Below, one piece after another: positions 47,507 through 56,527 of a stretch of DNA of 64,000 nt. Origin of the DNA: Cellulomonas taurus. GTDB lineage: Bacteria > Actinomycetota > Actinomycetes > Actinomycetales > Cellulomonadaceae. The notes below the pieces were generated by a model that was given only the letters and a program-made list of their open reading frames with translations, searched no databases and had not been told where the DNA came from. The DNA is taken from contig NZ_CP051884.1 in NCBI RefSeq assembly GCF_012931845.1, positions 1,116,001 through 1,180,000 of the forward strand. Direction: 5' to 3'. A program made the translations under genes and the position numbers. The stretch's first letter is position 1. Each line of letters opens with the position of its first letter.

Positions 47507-47599
47507 GCGTTCATCCTACGAGTCGCGCTCTCGCGTCCAGACCGCGGGTCGACCGCCCCGATCGCCTGACGGGCGCAGATCACCAGGGGTGGCGACCGG

Positions 47600-48517
47600 T
47601 CAGTGCTGGTGGGCCAGGTCGAGGTCGTCCGGCAGTTCGGGATGCGGGTCGCGGTCCACGGCCGGGCGGCGACCGAACAGCGGCCGCAGCACCGCGGTCC
47701 CGGCGTACAGCGCGATGGCCAGCAGCACGATGGTGGCGCCCGGGGGGTAGTCCTCCCAGTAGGTGATCGACAGCCCGACCACGCTGACCGCGACGCCGAT
47801 CCCGCTGGCGATGCCCATCGTCCGGCTGAACGACCCGGCGAACAGCTGAGCCACCGCCACCGGGACGATCATCAGCGCGGAGACCAGCAACAGACCGACC
47901 ACCCGCATCGCGACCGTGACGGTCAGCGCCGACATCACCGCGACGATCATGTTGAGGAAGGTGACCGGCAGCCCGGACCCGCGTGCGAACTCCTCGTCGT
48001 GGCTGACGGCGAACAGCACCTGCCGCAGCCCGAGTCCGATCGCCAGCACCCCGACGGCCAGGCCGACCGTCCACCACAGGTCCTGGGTGGTCACGGTGGC
48101 GATGGAGCCGAACAGGTAGGACATCAGGTTGGCATTGGTGCCGCCGGCGATCTTGATCAGCAGCACACCGCCGGCGATGCCGCCGTAGAACAGCAGCGCG
48201 AGCGCCAGGTCACCGGAGGTCCGGCCCCGAGCGCGCACCCATTCGATGATGACCGACCCGATCACCGCGGCGACGACGGCGCCGGGGATCGCCAGGGTGT
48301 CGGCGGGGGACAGGCTGGCCCAGGTGCCGACCAGCCAGCCCATCGCGACCCCGGTCAGCGCCACGTGGCCGATCCCGTCGCCCATCAGGGCCAACCGGCG
48401 CTGCACCAGGAAGGTGCCGACCACCGGGGCGGCGGCGCCGACCAGGACAGCGGCGATCAGGGCGCGCTGCATGAGCGGGGAGCTGAGCATGTCGCCCAAC
48501 GTGCTGATCCAGCTCAC
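47600..48517 (-). CDS. znuB: Zinc (metal) ABC transporter permease
   Basis: A 305-residue ABC-3 family permease with about eight hydrophobic helices. It begins LGDMLSSPLMQRALIAAVLVG and includes RRLALMGDGIGHVALTGVAMG, the conserved loop that contacts the ATPase. It is the last gene of a znuA-znuC-znuB operon, and its ATG overlaps the ATPase stop. The C-terminus ends in a short His-containing tail. Confidence 0.93.
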   Translation of the reverse strand: MSWISTLGDMLSSPLMQRALIAAVLVGAAAPVVGTFLVQRRLALMGDGIGHVALTGVAMGWLVGTWASLSPADTLAIPGAVVAAVIGSVIIEWVRARGRTSGDLALALLFYGGIAGGVLLIKIAGGTNANLMSYLFGSIATVTTQDLWWTVGLAVGVLAIGLGLRQVLFAVSHDEEFARGSGLPVTFLNMIVAVMSALTVTVAMRVVGLLLVSALMIVPVAVAQLFAGSFSRTMGIASGIGVAVSVVGLSITYWEDYPPGATIVLLAIALYAGTAVLRPLFGRRPAVDRDPHPELPDDLDLAHQH

Positions 48518-49308
48518 GGCAGGACCTCCATCGACAGACCGGTGCCGGACTCCGGCGGGGAGTCAGCGTGCGGGTGGGTGTGGTCGTGACCGGGTTCGGC
48601 GTGTTCGCCACGCGGGGTCGGCGGCGGACCGTCGTGCACCACCCGGCCGTGTCGCAGCACCACCGCCCGGTCGATCAGGGTGGTGAAGGATCCGATCTCG
48701 TGCAGGATCACCAGCACCGCGGTGCCTCCGGCGTGCAGGCGGCGCACCGTCTGGACGAAGGTCTCCTGAGTGGGCAGGTCGATGCCGGAGGTCGGCTCGT
48801 CCAGCACCAGCAGCTCGGGGTCGCGCACCAGCGCACGGGCGATCAGCACCCGCTGCTGCTGGCCGCCGGACATCTCCAGCACCGAGCGCTTGGCCAGGGC
48901 GGTCATCCCGACCTGCTCCAGCGCGGCCATCGCCCGGCGATGTGCGCCCCGGGGCGGCCGCAGCCGCCGACCGTGCACCAGCCCGGAGACGACGACCTCG
49001 ACCGCGGTGGCCGGGATGCCGCCGCCGACCGGGAGGCGTTGCGGGACGTAGCCGACCCTCGCCCACGGCACGGCCGGACCCAGCGGCTTGCCGAGCAGGG
49101 AGACGTCTCCGGCGGTGTGCGGGGTGATGCCCAGCACGGTGCGCACCAGGGTCGACTTGCCGGAGCCGTTCGCCCCGAGCAGTGCCACGACCTCCCCGGC
49201 GCCGACGGCCAGGTCGACGCCGAACAGGATCTGCTGGCCGCCCAGGTGGACGTCGATGCCGTGCGCCTCGACGGCGGGGGTGACGGCGGGTGCGGAGTTC
49301 ACGAGCAC
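48514..49308 (-). CDS. znuC: Zinc (metal) ABC transporter ATP-binding protein
   Basis: A 264-residue ATPase with Walker A GANGSGKST, signature MSGGQQQR and Walker B LLVLDEPTSGID. The C-terminus is rich in His and acidic residues (GEHAEPGHDHTHPHADSPP), as is common in zinc-transport ATPases. GTG at 49308 overlaps the end of znuA by 10 nt; GTG at 49302 is an alternative. Confidence 0.93.
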   Translation of the reverse strand: MLVNSAPAVTPAVEAHGIDVHLGGQQILFGVDLAVGAGEVVALLGANGSGKSTLVRTVLGITPHTAGDVSLLGKPLGPAVPWARVGYVPQRLPVGGGIPATAVEVVVSGLVHGRRLRPPRGAHRRAMAALEQVGMTALAKRSVLEMSGGQQQRVLIARALVRDPELLVLDEPTSGIDLPTQETFVQTVRRLHAGGTAVLVILHEIGSFTTLIDRAVVLRHGRVVHDGPPPTPRGEHAEPGHDHTHPHADSPPESGTGLSMEVLP

Positions 49309-50249
49309 GACAATGCCGTGCGCAGCGCCTCGAGGTTGGCATCCGCGATCGAGACGTAGTCCTGCGTGTCGTCGGTCAGACCCTCGATCGGGTCCAGCAC
49401 GGCGGTCTTCACGCCGAGCTCGTCGGCCAGGGTCTCGGCAACCTTCGGGCTGGCCAGCGTCTCGAAGAAGATCGTGTTCACGCCCTGGTCCTGGACCAGG
49501 GTGGAGATCTCCCGCAGGCGGGCGGGGGAGGGTTCGGCCTCGGGGTCGACGCCGGAGATACCCACCTGGGTCAGGTCGTACTGCTCGGCCAGGTACCCGA
49601 ATGCCTCGTGCGTGGTGACGATCGTGCGGTCGGTGCAGGTGGCCAGGCCGTCGGTGTAGCGCTGGTCCAGGTCGGCCATCGCGTCGGCGAAGGTGGCGGC
49701 GTTGGCGGTGTACTCGTCCGCGTGCTCCGGGTCGATCTCACCCAGGGCGGAGGCGACGTCGTCGGCGACCTTCGGCAGCAGCGTCGGGTTCAACCAGAAG
49801 TGCGGGTCCTCGGAGCCGTGCTCGTGCTCGTCGCCGTCCTCGTCCGCGCTGTGCTCGGCGGTGTGCAGCGTGACGTCGTCGGCCGCGTTCACCACGTGCG
49901 CCGGCGGATTGGCGTCCACCGCCTCGTCCACCGATGCCTGGAAGTCGGACAGGTAGACCACCAGGTCCGCTCGGCCGAGCTGGTCCACCTGCGAGGGGGA
50001 CAGCTCCAGGTCGTGCGGTTCGGCGCCGGGCGGGGTGAGGGAGGAGACACTGACGTGGTCGCCGCCGATCTGCTCCGCGATGTACTGCAACGGGTAGAAC
50101 GAGGCCATCACCGCGATCCCGTCGCCGTCACTGCCGCCGCTGCCCCCACTGCCACTGCTGCCACCGCTCGCCGAGGAGCAGGCGGACAGGGCCAGGCCGG
50201 TGGCGGCGAGGCCCGCGGTGAGCACGAGGGCGCGGCGGGAGGTTCTCAT
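49299..50249 (-). CDS. znuA: Zinc ABC transporter substrate-binding lipoprotein
   Basis: A 316-residue lipoprotein. The signal peptide ends in LALSACSS, with Cys as the lipid-anchored residue, followed by a Ser/Gly linker. Zinc ligands are recognisable: His in GAEPHDLEL, His in DPHFWLNP, His in TTHEAFGYL and Asp in AVLDPIEG. An acidic His-rich loop (EHSADEDGDEHEHGS) precedes the second ligand, as in ZnuA proteins. ATG at 50249 lies inside the left arm of a perfect palindrome. An upstream ATG at 50264 is rejected because it falls within the operator. Confidence 0.94.
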   Translation of the reverse strand: MRTSRRALVLTAGLAATGLALSACSSASGGSSGSGGSGGSDGDGIAVMASFYPLQYIAEQIGGDHVSVSSLTPPGAEPHDLELSPSQVDQLGRADLVVYLSDFQASVDEAVDANPPAHVVNAADDVTLHTAEHSADEDGDEHEHGSEDPHFWLNPTLLPKVADDVASALGEIDPEHADEYTANAATFADAMADLDQRYTDGLATCTDRTIVTTHEAFGYLAEQYDLTQVGISGVDPEAEPSPARLREISTLVQDQGVNTIFFETLASPKVAETLADELGVKTAVLDPIEGLTDDTQDYVSIADANLEALRTALSCS

Positions 50250-50287
50250 GACATCGATTCTCATCTAGTTGAGAATCGATGTCAAAA
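50249..50287 (-). promoter_or_regulatory. znuA promoter with double Zur-like operator
   Basis: TGACATCGATTCTCA (50249-50263) and its exact complement TGAGAATCGATGTCA (50270-50284) flank six bases. Each 15-mer is itself a 7-1-7 Fur/Zur-type box (TGAnAAT-n-ATTnTCA pattern), with centres 21 bp apart. On the minus strand a TTGACA -35 (50285-50280), 17-bp spacer and GAGAAT -10 (50262-50257) lie within it. Repressor binding would fully block transcription. The regulator identity is inferred. Confidence 0.75.
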
Positions 50288-50368
50288 CACCAGGACGGGT
50301 AGCCTGGGGCGGAACGTCCCCGGGTCAGCCAGACGCGGGATCCTCGGCCCCTCAGGAGAGCAGTCACT

Positions 50369-51754
<1,386 letters not shown>

Positions 51755-51789
51755 CCCTGGCACGCTTCTGGCGGTCCGGTCCCCGGGAT

Positions 51790-53013
51790 GTGACCCCGGT
51801 GGCCGGACCGTCGTCGTCTGCGGCCCCCGTGCCCACATCGCGCCACGACGGTCACGGGCACGGCCACTCCCACGGCTCGTCCGGCCTGCCGGACGTCCCG
51901 GTCGGCCCTCGCGCCCGTGCCGTGGTCTACGGCTCGCTGCTGGTCGCCCTGGTGGTCACCGTGATCGGCCTGATCGTGCTGTGGCCGCGCGGCGAACTGC
52001 CGGTGCTGCAGACCGCCCCCGACGGCGCGAGCTACCAGCGGATGACGGTCACCGCCGTCGACCCGGACTCCGCGGACGCCACGATCAGCGCCGAGGACGG
52101 TGCGGGGACGACCGTCACCGTCCAACTCGGCGCCGAGTACCTGGACGTGCTGCACCCCGGCGACGCGATCCGGGTGCTGGTGCTCGACCCCACGCTGACC
52201 GGCGGCACCCCGACCGCGATCTTCGTCGACCTCGTGCGCGGACCGCCGATGCTGCTGATGGCCCTGGTGCTGGGCGTGCTGGTGCTGGTGGTGGCCCGGC
52301 TGCGCGGCCTCGGGGCATTGCTCGGCCTGGCCGTGTCGGTGGTCGGCGTGCTCTGGTTCACCGTCCCGGCGCTGGCCGAGGGGCGCCCGGCGCTCGCGGT
52401 CGCCCTGGTCACCTCGGCCGCGCTGATGTTCGTACTGCTGTACCTGGCGCACGGGGTCTCCCTGCGCACCTCGACCGCGCTGCTCGGCACCCTGGGCGGG
52501 CTGCTCGCCACCGGCCTGCTCGCCGCCTGGGCCACCGGTGCCACCCATCTGACCGGGCTGAGCGGGGAGAACGCCCTGGATCTGCGCCAGCTCGCCCCGG
52601 AGGCGAATCTGCGCGGCATCCTGCTGTGCGGCATCGTGCTCGCCGGGCTGGGGGTGCTCAACGACGTCACGATTACCCAGGCAGCCGCGGTCTGGGAGAT
52701 GCGCGCCCTGTCACCGGCCGCCGCACGGTGGGACCTGTTCCGCGGCGGGATGCGGGTCGGGCGGGACCACATCGCCTCCACCGTCTACACCGTGGCCTTC
52801 GCCTACCTCGGCGCCGCCCTGCCGCTGGTGATGCTGGTCGCGATGTCCGACCGGACCCTGCTGGACACCCTGACCAGCGGCGAGATCGCCGAGGAGATCG
52901 TGCGCACCCTGGTCGGGTCGATCGGCCTGGTGTTGGCGATCCCGCTCACCACGGCGGTCGCGGCGGTGCTCGTGCCAGGTCCTCAGCGTGCCGAGGTCCC
53001 CGCCGTCGGGTGA
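51790..53013 (+). CDS. YibE/F family membrane protein, His-rich N-terminus (copy 1)
   Basis: A 407-residue protein. The cytoplasmic N-terminus has a His/Gly stretch (RHDGHGHGHSHGSS, about 18-31) that could bind metal. One membrane helix and an extracytoplasmic beta domain (about 75-150) follow. The YibE/F core then gives seven or so helices with ARLRGLGALLGL, LAHGVSLRTSTALLGTLGG, GVLNDVTITQAAAVWEM and RDHIASTVYTVAFAYLGA. The biochemical role of YibE/F is not established. GTG at 51790 is the likely start. It converges on, and overlaps by 31 nt, a paralogue on the other strand. Confidence 0.88.
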   Translation: MTPVAGPSSSAAPVPTSRHDGHGHGHSHGSSGLPDVPVGPRARAVVYGSLLVALVVTVIGLIVLWPRGELPVLQTAPDGASYQRMTVTAVDPDSADATISAEDGAGTTVTVQLGAEYLDVLHPGDAIRVLVLDPTLTGGTPTAIFVDLVRGPPMLLMALVLGVLVLVVARLRGLGALLGLAVSVVGVLWFTVPALAEGRPALAVALVTSAALMFVLLYLAHGVSLRTSTALLGTLGGLLATGLLAAWATGATHLTGLSGENALDLRQLAPEANLRGILLCGIVLAGLGVLNDVTITQAAAVWEMRALSPAAARWDLFRGGMRVGRDHIASTVYTVAFAYLGAALPLVMLVAMSDRTLLDTLTSGEIAEEIVRTLVGSIGLVLAIPLTTAVAAVLVPGPQRAEVPAVG

Positions 53014-54302
53014 GGGTGTGCGTGTCCGGCCGGATCCCGATGCCGTCCGGTCGCGGCCCCCGGCACCCCGGCCACCACGGCGGCCACGGCGGTGGTCAGT
53101 GGCACCGCGAGCACCAGGCCGATGGACGACACGCAGGTCCGCACGATCTCCTCGGCGAACTCCCCACCGGTGAGGGTGCTCCACAGCGGCATGCCGTACA
53201 GCTGCAACAACATCAGGATCGGCAGCGCCGCCCCCGAGTAGGCGAACGCGATGGTGTACACCGTGGACGCGATGTGGTCCCGGCCGATCCGCATCCCGCC
53301 GCGGAACAGCTCTCGCCGGGTCGCCGTGGGGGAGGCGGTCCGCAGCTCCCACACCGCCGACGCCTGGGAGATCGTCACGTCGTTGAGCACCCCGAGCCCG
53401 GCCAGCACCAGCCCGCACAGGAAGATGCCGCGCAGCGAGGTGGCACCGGAGTCGCCGAGCAGCTGCGCCAGCCGGTAGCTCTCCTCCGAGTTGACGGTGC
53501 TCAGCCGCGCCCAGTGCACCGCCAGCACACCCAGGCCCGCGGTCAGCCCGAGCCCGGCCAGCGTGCCGAGCAGCGCCGTTGAGGTGCGCAGGGACACCCC
53601 GTGCGCCAGGTACAGCACCGCGGTCATGATCACGGTGGCGGCGCACAGGGCCACCAGCAGCGCCGGTCGGTCGGCGAGCAGGGCCGGCAGCACGTAGCCG
53701 CCGATCGTGACGAACGCCAGCACCAGGCCGACCAGCGCCCGTGCGCCCCGAGCCCCGGCCACGAGTACCACGGCCAGCGCGAAGGCCAAGGCGATCGCGA
53801 CCAGTGGCAGGGTGCGTTGGTAGTCGTGCCAGGCCCACACCTCCGCGTCACCGTCGGTGCCGGGGTAGTGCTCCACCACGATCCGGGTCCCCGGCGTGAG
53901 CTCGCCGTCGGTCGCCGCGTTCGGCGCCCACAGCTGGATGGTCCGACCGGCCTCCGGTCCGCTGGTCACCTCGGCGGTCAGCCGCAGGCACTGCACCGAC
54001 TCGGGAATGGTGCCGTCGGCCAACCGGTCCTCGGGCAGTCCCTGGCACTGCTGCTGCTCGGCGGCGGTGACCGTGGCCGAGGGGTAGTCGACGTCGACGT
54101 CGCTGAGCACCCGTCCGCCGCTCGGCGTGCTGCCGTCCGGCCAGGTGAGGGCGATGCCCAGTCCAGCGGCGAGCACCAGCGGGATCAGGATGGCGGCGAC
54201 GATCAGGCTGGCACGGGTGGCACTACGGGCACTACGAGCACTACGAGCACTGCGGGCACTACGGGCACTGCGGGCACTACGGGCACTGCGAGCCGAGTTC
54301 AC
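52983..54302 (-). CDS. YibE/F family membrane protein with (SAR)n N-terminus (copy 2)
   Basis: A 439-residue paralogue of copy 1. The cytoplasmic N-terminus contains eight tandem Ser-Ala-Arg triplets (residues 3-26), then a membrane helix (about 30-50) and an extracytoplasmic domain with two Cys. The YibE/F core follows (LAHGVSLRTSTALLGTLAG, VLNDVTISQASAVWEL, RDHIASTVYTIAFAYSG). GTG at 54302 is chosen because CACAAT lies 7 nt upstream; longer in-frame extensions enter the dus promoter. The C-terminus ends in a His-containing tail. The overlap with copy 1 is tail to tail. Confidence 0.86.
   Translation of the reverse strand: MNSARSARSARSARSARSARSARSARSATRASLIVAAILIPLVLAAGLGIALTWPDGSTPSGGRVLSDVDVDYPSATVTAAEQQQCQGLPEDRLADGTIPESVQCLRLTAEVTSGPEAGRTIQLWAPNAATDGELTPGTRIVVEHYPGTDGDAEVWAWHDYQRTLPLVAIALAFALAVVLVAGARGARALVGLVLAFVTIGGYVLPALLADRPALLVALCAATVIMTAVLYLAHGVSLRTSTALLGTLAGLGLTAGLGVLAVHWARLSTVNSEESYRLAQLLGDSGATSLRGIFLCGLVLAGLGVLNDVTISQASAVWELRTASPTATRRELFRGGMRIGRDHIASTVYTIAFAYSGAALPILMLLQLYGMPLWSTLTGGEFAEEIVRTCVSSIGLVLAVPLTTAVAAVVAGVPGAATGRHRDPAGHAHPHPTAGTSAR
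54225..54296 (-). repeat. 9-bp coding tandem repeat encoding (Ser-Ala-Arg)x8
   Basis: Eight 9-bp units, alternating synonymous codon forms, lie at the N-terminus of the YibE/F copy 2 gene. Gain or loss of units keeps the frame, so this is a potential variable-number locus. Confidence 0.9.
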
Positions 54303-54366
54303 CCGGGCGATTGTGCCGTTTCGCCTCACCGAAGAATCGGTGGACGCGCCGAGTGGACCGGCGAGG

Positions 54367-54372
54367 GACAAT
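54367..54372 (+). promoter_or_regulatory. -10-like element for leaderless dus gene
   Basis: GACAAT lies 6 nt before the GTG at 54379 and the context closely resembles that of recO. Confidence 0.45.
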
Positions 54373-54378
54373 GGGTCG

Positions 54379-55545
54379 GTGACCGCCCCGACCGCGACCC
54401 CCGTGCTGCCCCCGCTCCGGATCGGCAACCTGACCATCGACACCCCGGTGGAGCTGGCCCCGATGGCGGGCGTGACGAACGCCGCCTTCCGCCGACTGTG
54501 CCGCGAGGCGGGGTCCGGGCTGTACGTCGCGGAGATGGTCACCAGCCGAGCCCTGGTCGAACGGACGCCGGAGTCGATGCGGATCATCGAGCACGACCCC
54601 ACCGAGACCCCGCGCTCGGTGCAGGTGTACGGCGTCGACCCCGCGACGGTCGGTGCCGCCGTGCACCTGATCGCCTCGGAGGACCGTGCCGATCACATCG
54701 ACCTGAACTTCGGCTGCCCGGCCCCCAAGGTGACCCGGCGCGGCGGTGGTGCGGTGCTGCCGTGGAAGAACGAGCTGTTCCGCGCGATCCTGACCGCCGC
54801 GGTCTCGGCCGCCGCGCCCTACGGCGTGCCGGTCACGATGAAGATGCGCAAGGGCATCGACGACGACCACCTGACCTACCTGGAGGCCGGTCTGGTCGCC
54901 CAGGAGCTCGGGATCGCCGCGGTGGCCCTGCACGGCCGGACCGCCGCCCAGCACTACTCCGGTCAGGCCGACTGGGAGGCGATCGCCCGGCTCAAGGAGA
55001 CGGTCACCGACATCCCGGTGCTGGGCAACGGCGACATCTGGTCCGCCGAGGACGCCGTGGAGATGGTGCGCCAGACCGGGTGCGACGGGGTGGTCGTCGG
55101 TCGTGGCTGCCAGGGTCGGCCCTGGCTGTTCGCCGATCTGCAGGCGGCGTTCAACGGGTCGGACGTCCGGATCACCCCCGGGCTGCGCGAGGTGGCGGCG
55201 ACCATCCGGCGGCACGCGGAGCTGATGATCGAGCACTTCGGCGAGGAGCTGAAGGCGATGCGCGAGCTGCGCAAGCACATGGCCTGGTACTTCAAGGGCT
55301 ACCCGGTCGGCGGCGTGCAGCGGCAGGGGCTGGCGATGGTGTCCACCCTCGCCGAACTGGACGACAAGCTCGGCGCCCTGGACCTGGACCAGCCGTACCC
55401 GGGTGCCGCGGCGGAGGGCCAGCGCGGGCGCGCCGGGTCGCCCAAGCGCCCGATCCTGCCCGAGGGCTGGTTGGACTCCCGCGAGCTCTCCGACGACTTC
55501 CGCCGCCACCTGCACGAGGCCGAGCTGTCCATCTCCGGCGGCTGA
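54379..55545 (+). CDS. tRNA-dihydrouridine synthase (DusB-like)
   Basis: A 388-residue FMN-dependent enzyme that reduces uridines in tRNA. Family blocks are VELAPMAGVTNAAFRRLC, HIDLNFGCPAPKVTRRGGG with the catalytic Cys, VTMKMRKGIDDDH, ALHGRTAAQHYSGQADW, GNGDIWSAEDA and VVVGRGCQGRPWLF. The C-terminal helical domain is rather long. GTG at 54379 is chosen because homology starts shortly after and a -10 element precedes. Dus genes next to glyS are common in actinobacteria. Confidence 0.93.
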   Translation: MTAPTATPVLPPLRIGNLTIDTPVELAPMAGVTNAAFRRLCREAGSGLYVAEMVTSRALVERTPESMRIIEHDPTETPRSVQVYGVDPATVGAAVHLIASEDRADHIDLNFGCPAPKVTRRGGGAVLPWKNELFRAILTAAVSAAAPYGVPVTMKMRKGIDDDHLTYLEAGLVAQELGIAAVALHGRTAAQHYSGQADWEAIARLKETVTDIPVLGNGDIWSAEDAVEMVRQTGCDGVVVGRGCQGRPWLFADLQAAFNGSDVRITPGLREVAATIRRHAELMIEHFGEELKAMRELRKHMAWYFKGYPVGGVQRQGLAMVSTLAELDDKLGALDLDQPYPGAAAEGQRGRAGSPKRPILPEGWLDSRELSDDFRRHLHEAELSISGG

Positions 55546-55560
55546 ACCGGCCGACTCCGC

Positions 55561-55635
55561 CGAGGCCCCGACCGTCTCAGGCCCGACCGACTCAGGCCCG
55601 ACCGACTCAGACCCGACGGACTCAGGCCCGGCGGA
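55561..55635. repeat. 15-bp tandem repeat overlapping the pfkB 3' end
   Basis: Four CTCAGGCCCGACCGA-type units (55576, 55591, 55606, 55621) are preceded by a degenerate fifth at 55561. On the minus strand every unit after the pfkB stop repeats an in-frame TGA at 15-nt spacing (55622, 55607, 55592, 55577). It looks like duplication of the gene's last codons. Confidence 0.85.
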
Positions 55636-56527
55636 CCCGCACTCCGGCGGCGGCGAGTGTCTCGCGGGTCAGATCGGGCGCGCCCAGCTCGGGCGACGAC
55701 ACCGCGGCGGCCCCGGCAGCCGAGGCCCAGCCGAGTGCGCTCGGGGTGTCCCGGCCCGCGAGCAGTCCGGCGAGCAGACCCGCCAGGAACGCGTCCCCGG
55801 CACCGTTGCTGTCGACCGGAACGGCCGGTGCCGGATCCACCTGCCACAGTCCGTCGGCATCACAGGCCAGCGCCCCCTCCGCCCCGCGCGTGCACACCGC
55901 CAGCGCGCAGCCGCGCGCCACCCGGTCGCGCAGGTAGGCCACCGGGTCGGCGAGGCGGTCGGCGCTGACCAGCACCAGGTCGGCGGCGTCGGCCCAGGGG
56001 CGTTGGAACGCCGCCAGGCCGTCGTCGTCGTGCACATCGCAGATCACCGGAGTCCCGGCGGCACGGGCCATCGCGAGCACCGGCATCGTCCACTCGGCCA
56101 GGTCGACCACCACCGCGCCGGCCGCCGCGATCTGCTCGGCGGTCGGACCCGCACCCGGCGCGGCGGTGGGCAGCTCCAGGTACACCGACAGGCGACCGCC
56201 GTCGTCGGACATCAGATTCAGATGCTGCTCACTGCGCCCGGCCACGGCGGGCCAGGCGGTGACGTCGACCGGGGCCAGCGCGGCACGGATCCGTTCAGCC
56301 GCGGCGTCCATGCCCAGCACCGTGTGCAGCCGGGTCGGCACCCCCAGTGCTGTCAGGGTCACCGCCTTGCCGGCGGAGGTGCCGCCCAGCGCGGTGCGGT
56401 GCCCGGTGGCGAACACCGTCTGCGAGCCGCCGGTCGGCAGCGTCGGCACGCGCACCAGGGTGTTCCACGACGCGGGGCCGACGACGATCACGTCACCGGC
56501 CCCGCGTCCGTGGTCGAGCAGGGTCAC
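55622..56527 (-). CDS. PfkB-family carbohydrate kinase
   Basis: A 301-residue ribokinase-like sugar or nucleoside kinase. The ATP/substrate signature NGAGDAFLAGLLAGL near the C-terminus carries the catalytic Asp. An N-terminal GGSQTVFATGHRTALGGTSAGKAV block resembles the first PfkB motif. The GTG start overlaps the alpha-glucosidase stop by 4 nt, so it is the last gene of the minus-strand LacI-glucosidase-kinase operon. The phosphorylated sugar is unknown; products of the glucosidase are an obvious guess. Confidence 0.86.
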   Translation of the reverse strand: MTLLDHGRGAGDVIVVGPASWNTLVRVPTLPTGGSQTVFATGHRTALGGTSAGKAVTLTALGVPTRLHTVLGMDAAAERIRAALAPVDVTAWPAVAGRSEQHLNLMSDDGGRLSVYLELPTAAPGAGPTAEQIAAAGAVVVDLAEWTMPVLAMARAAGTPVICDVHDDDGLAAFQRPWADAADLVLVSADRLADPVAYLRDRVARGCALAVCTRGAEGALACDADGLWQVDPAPAVPVDSNGAGDAFLAGLLAGLLAGRDTPSALGWASAAGAAAVSSPELGAPDLTRETLAAAGVRVRRA

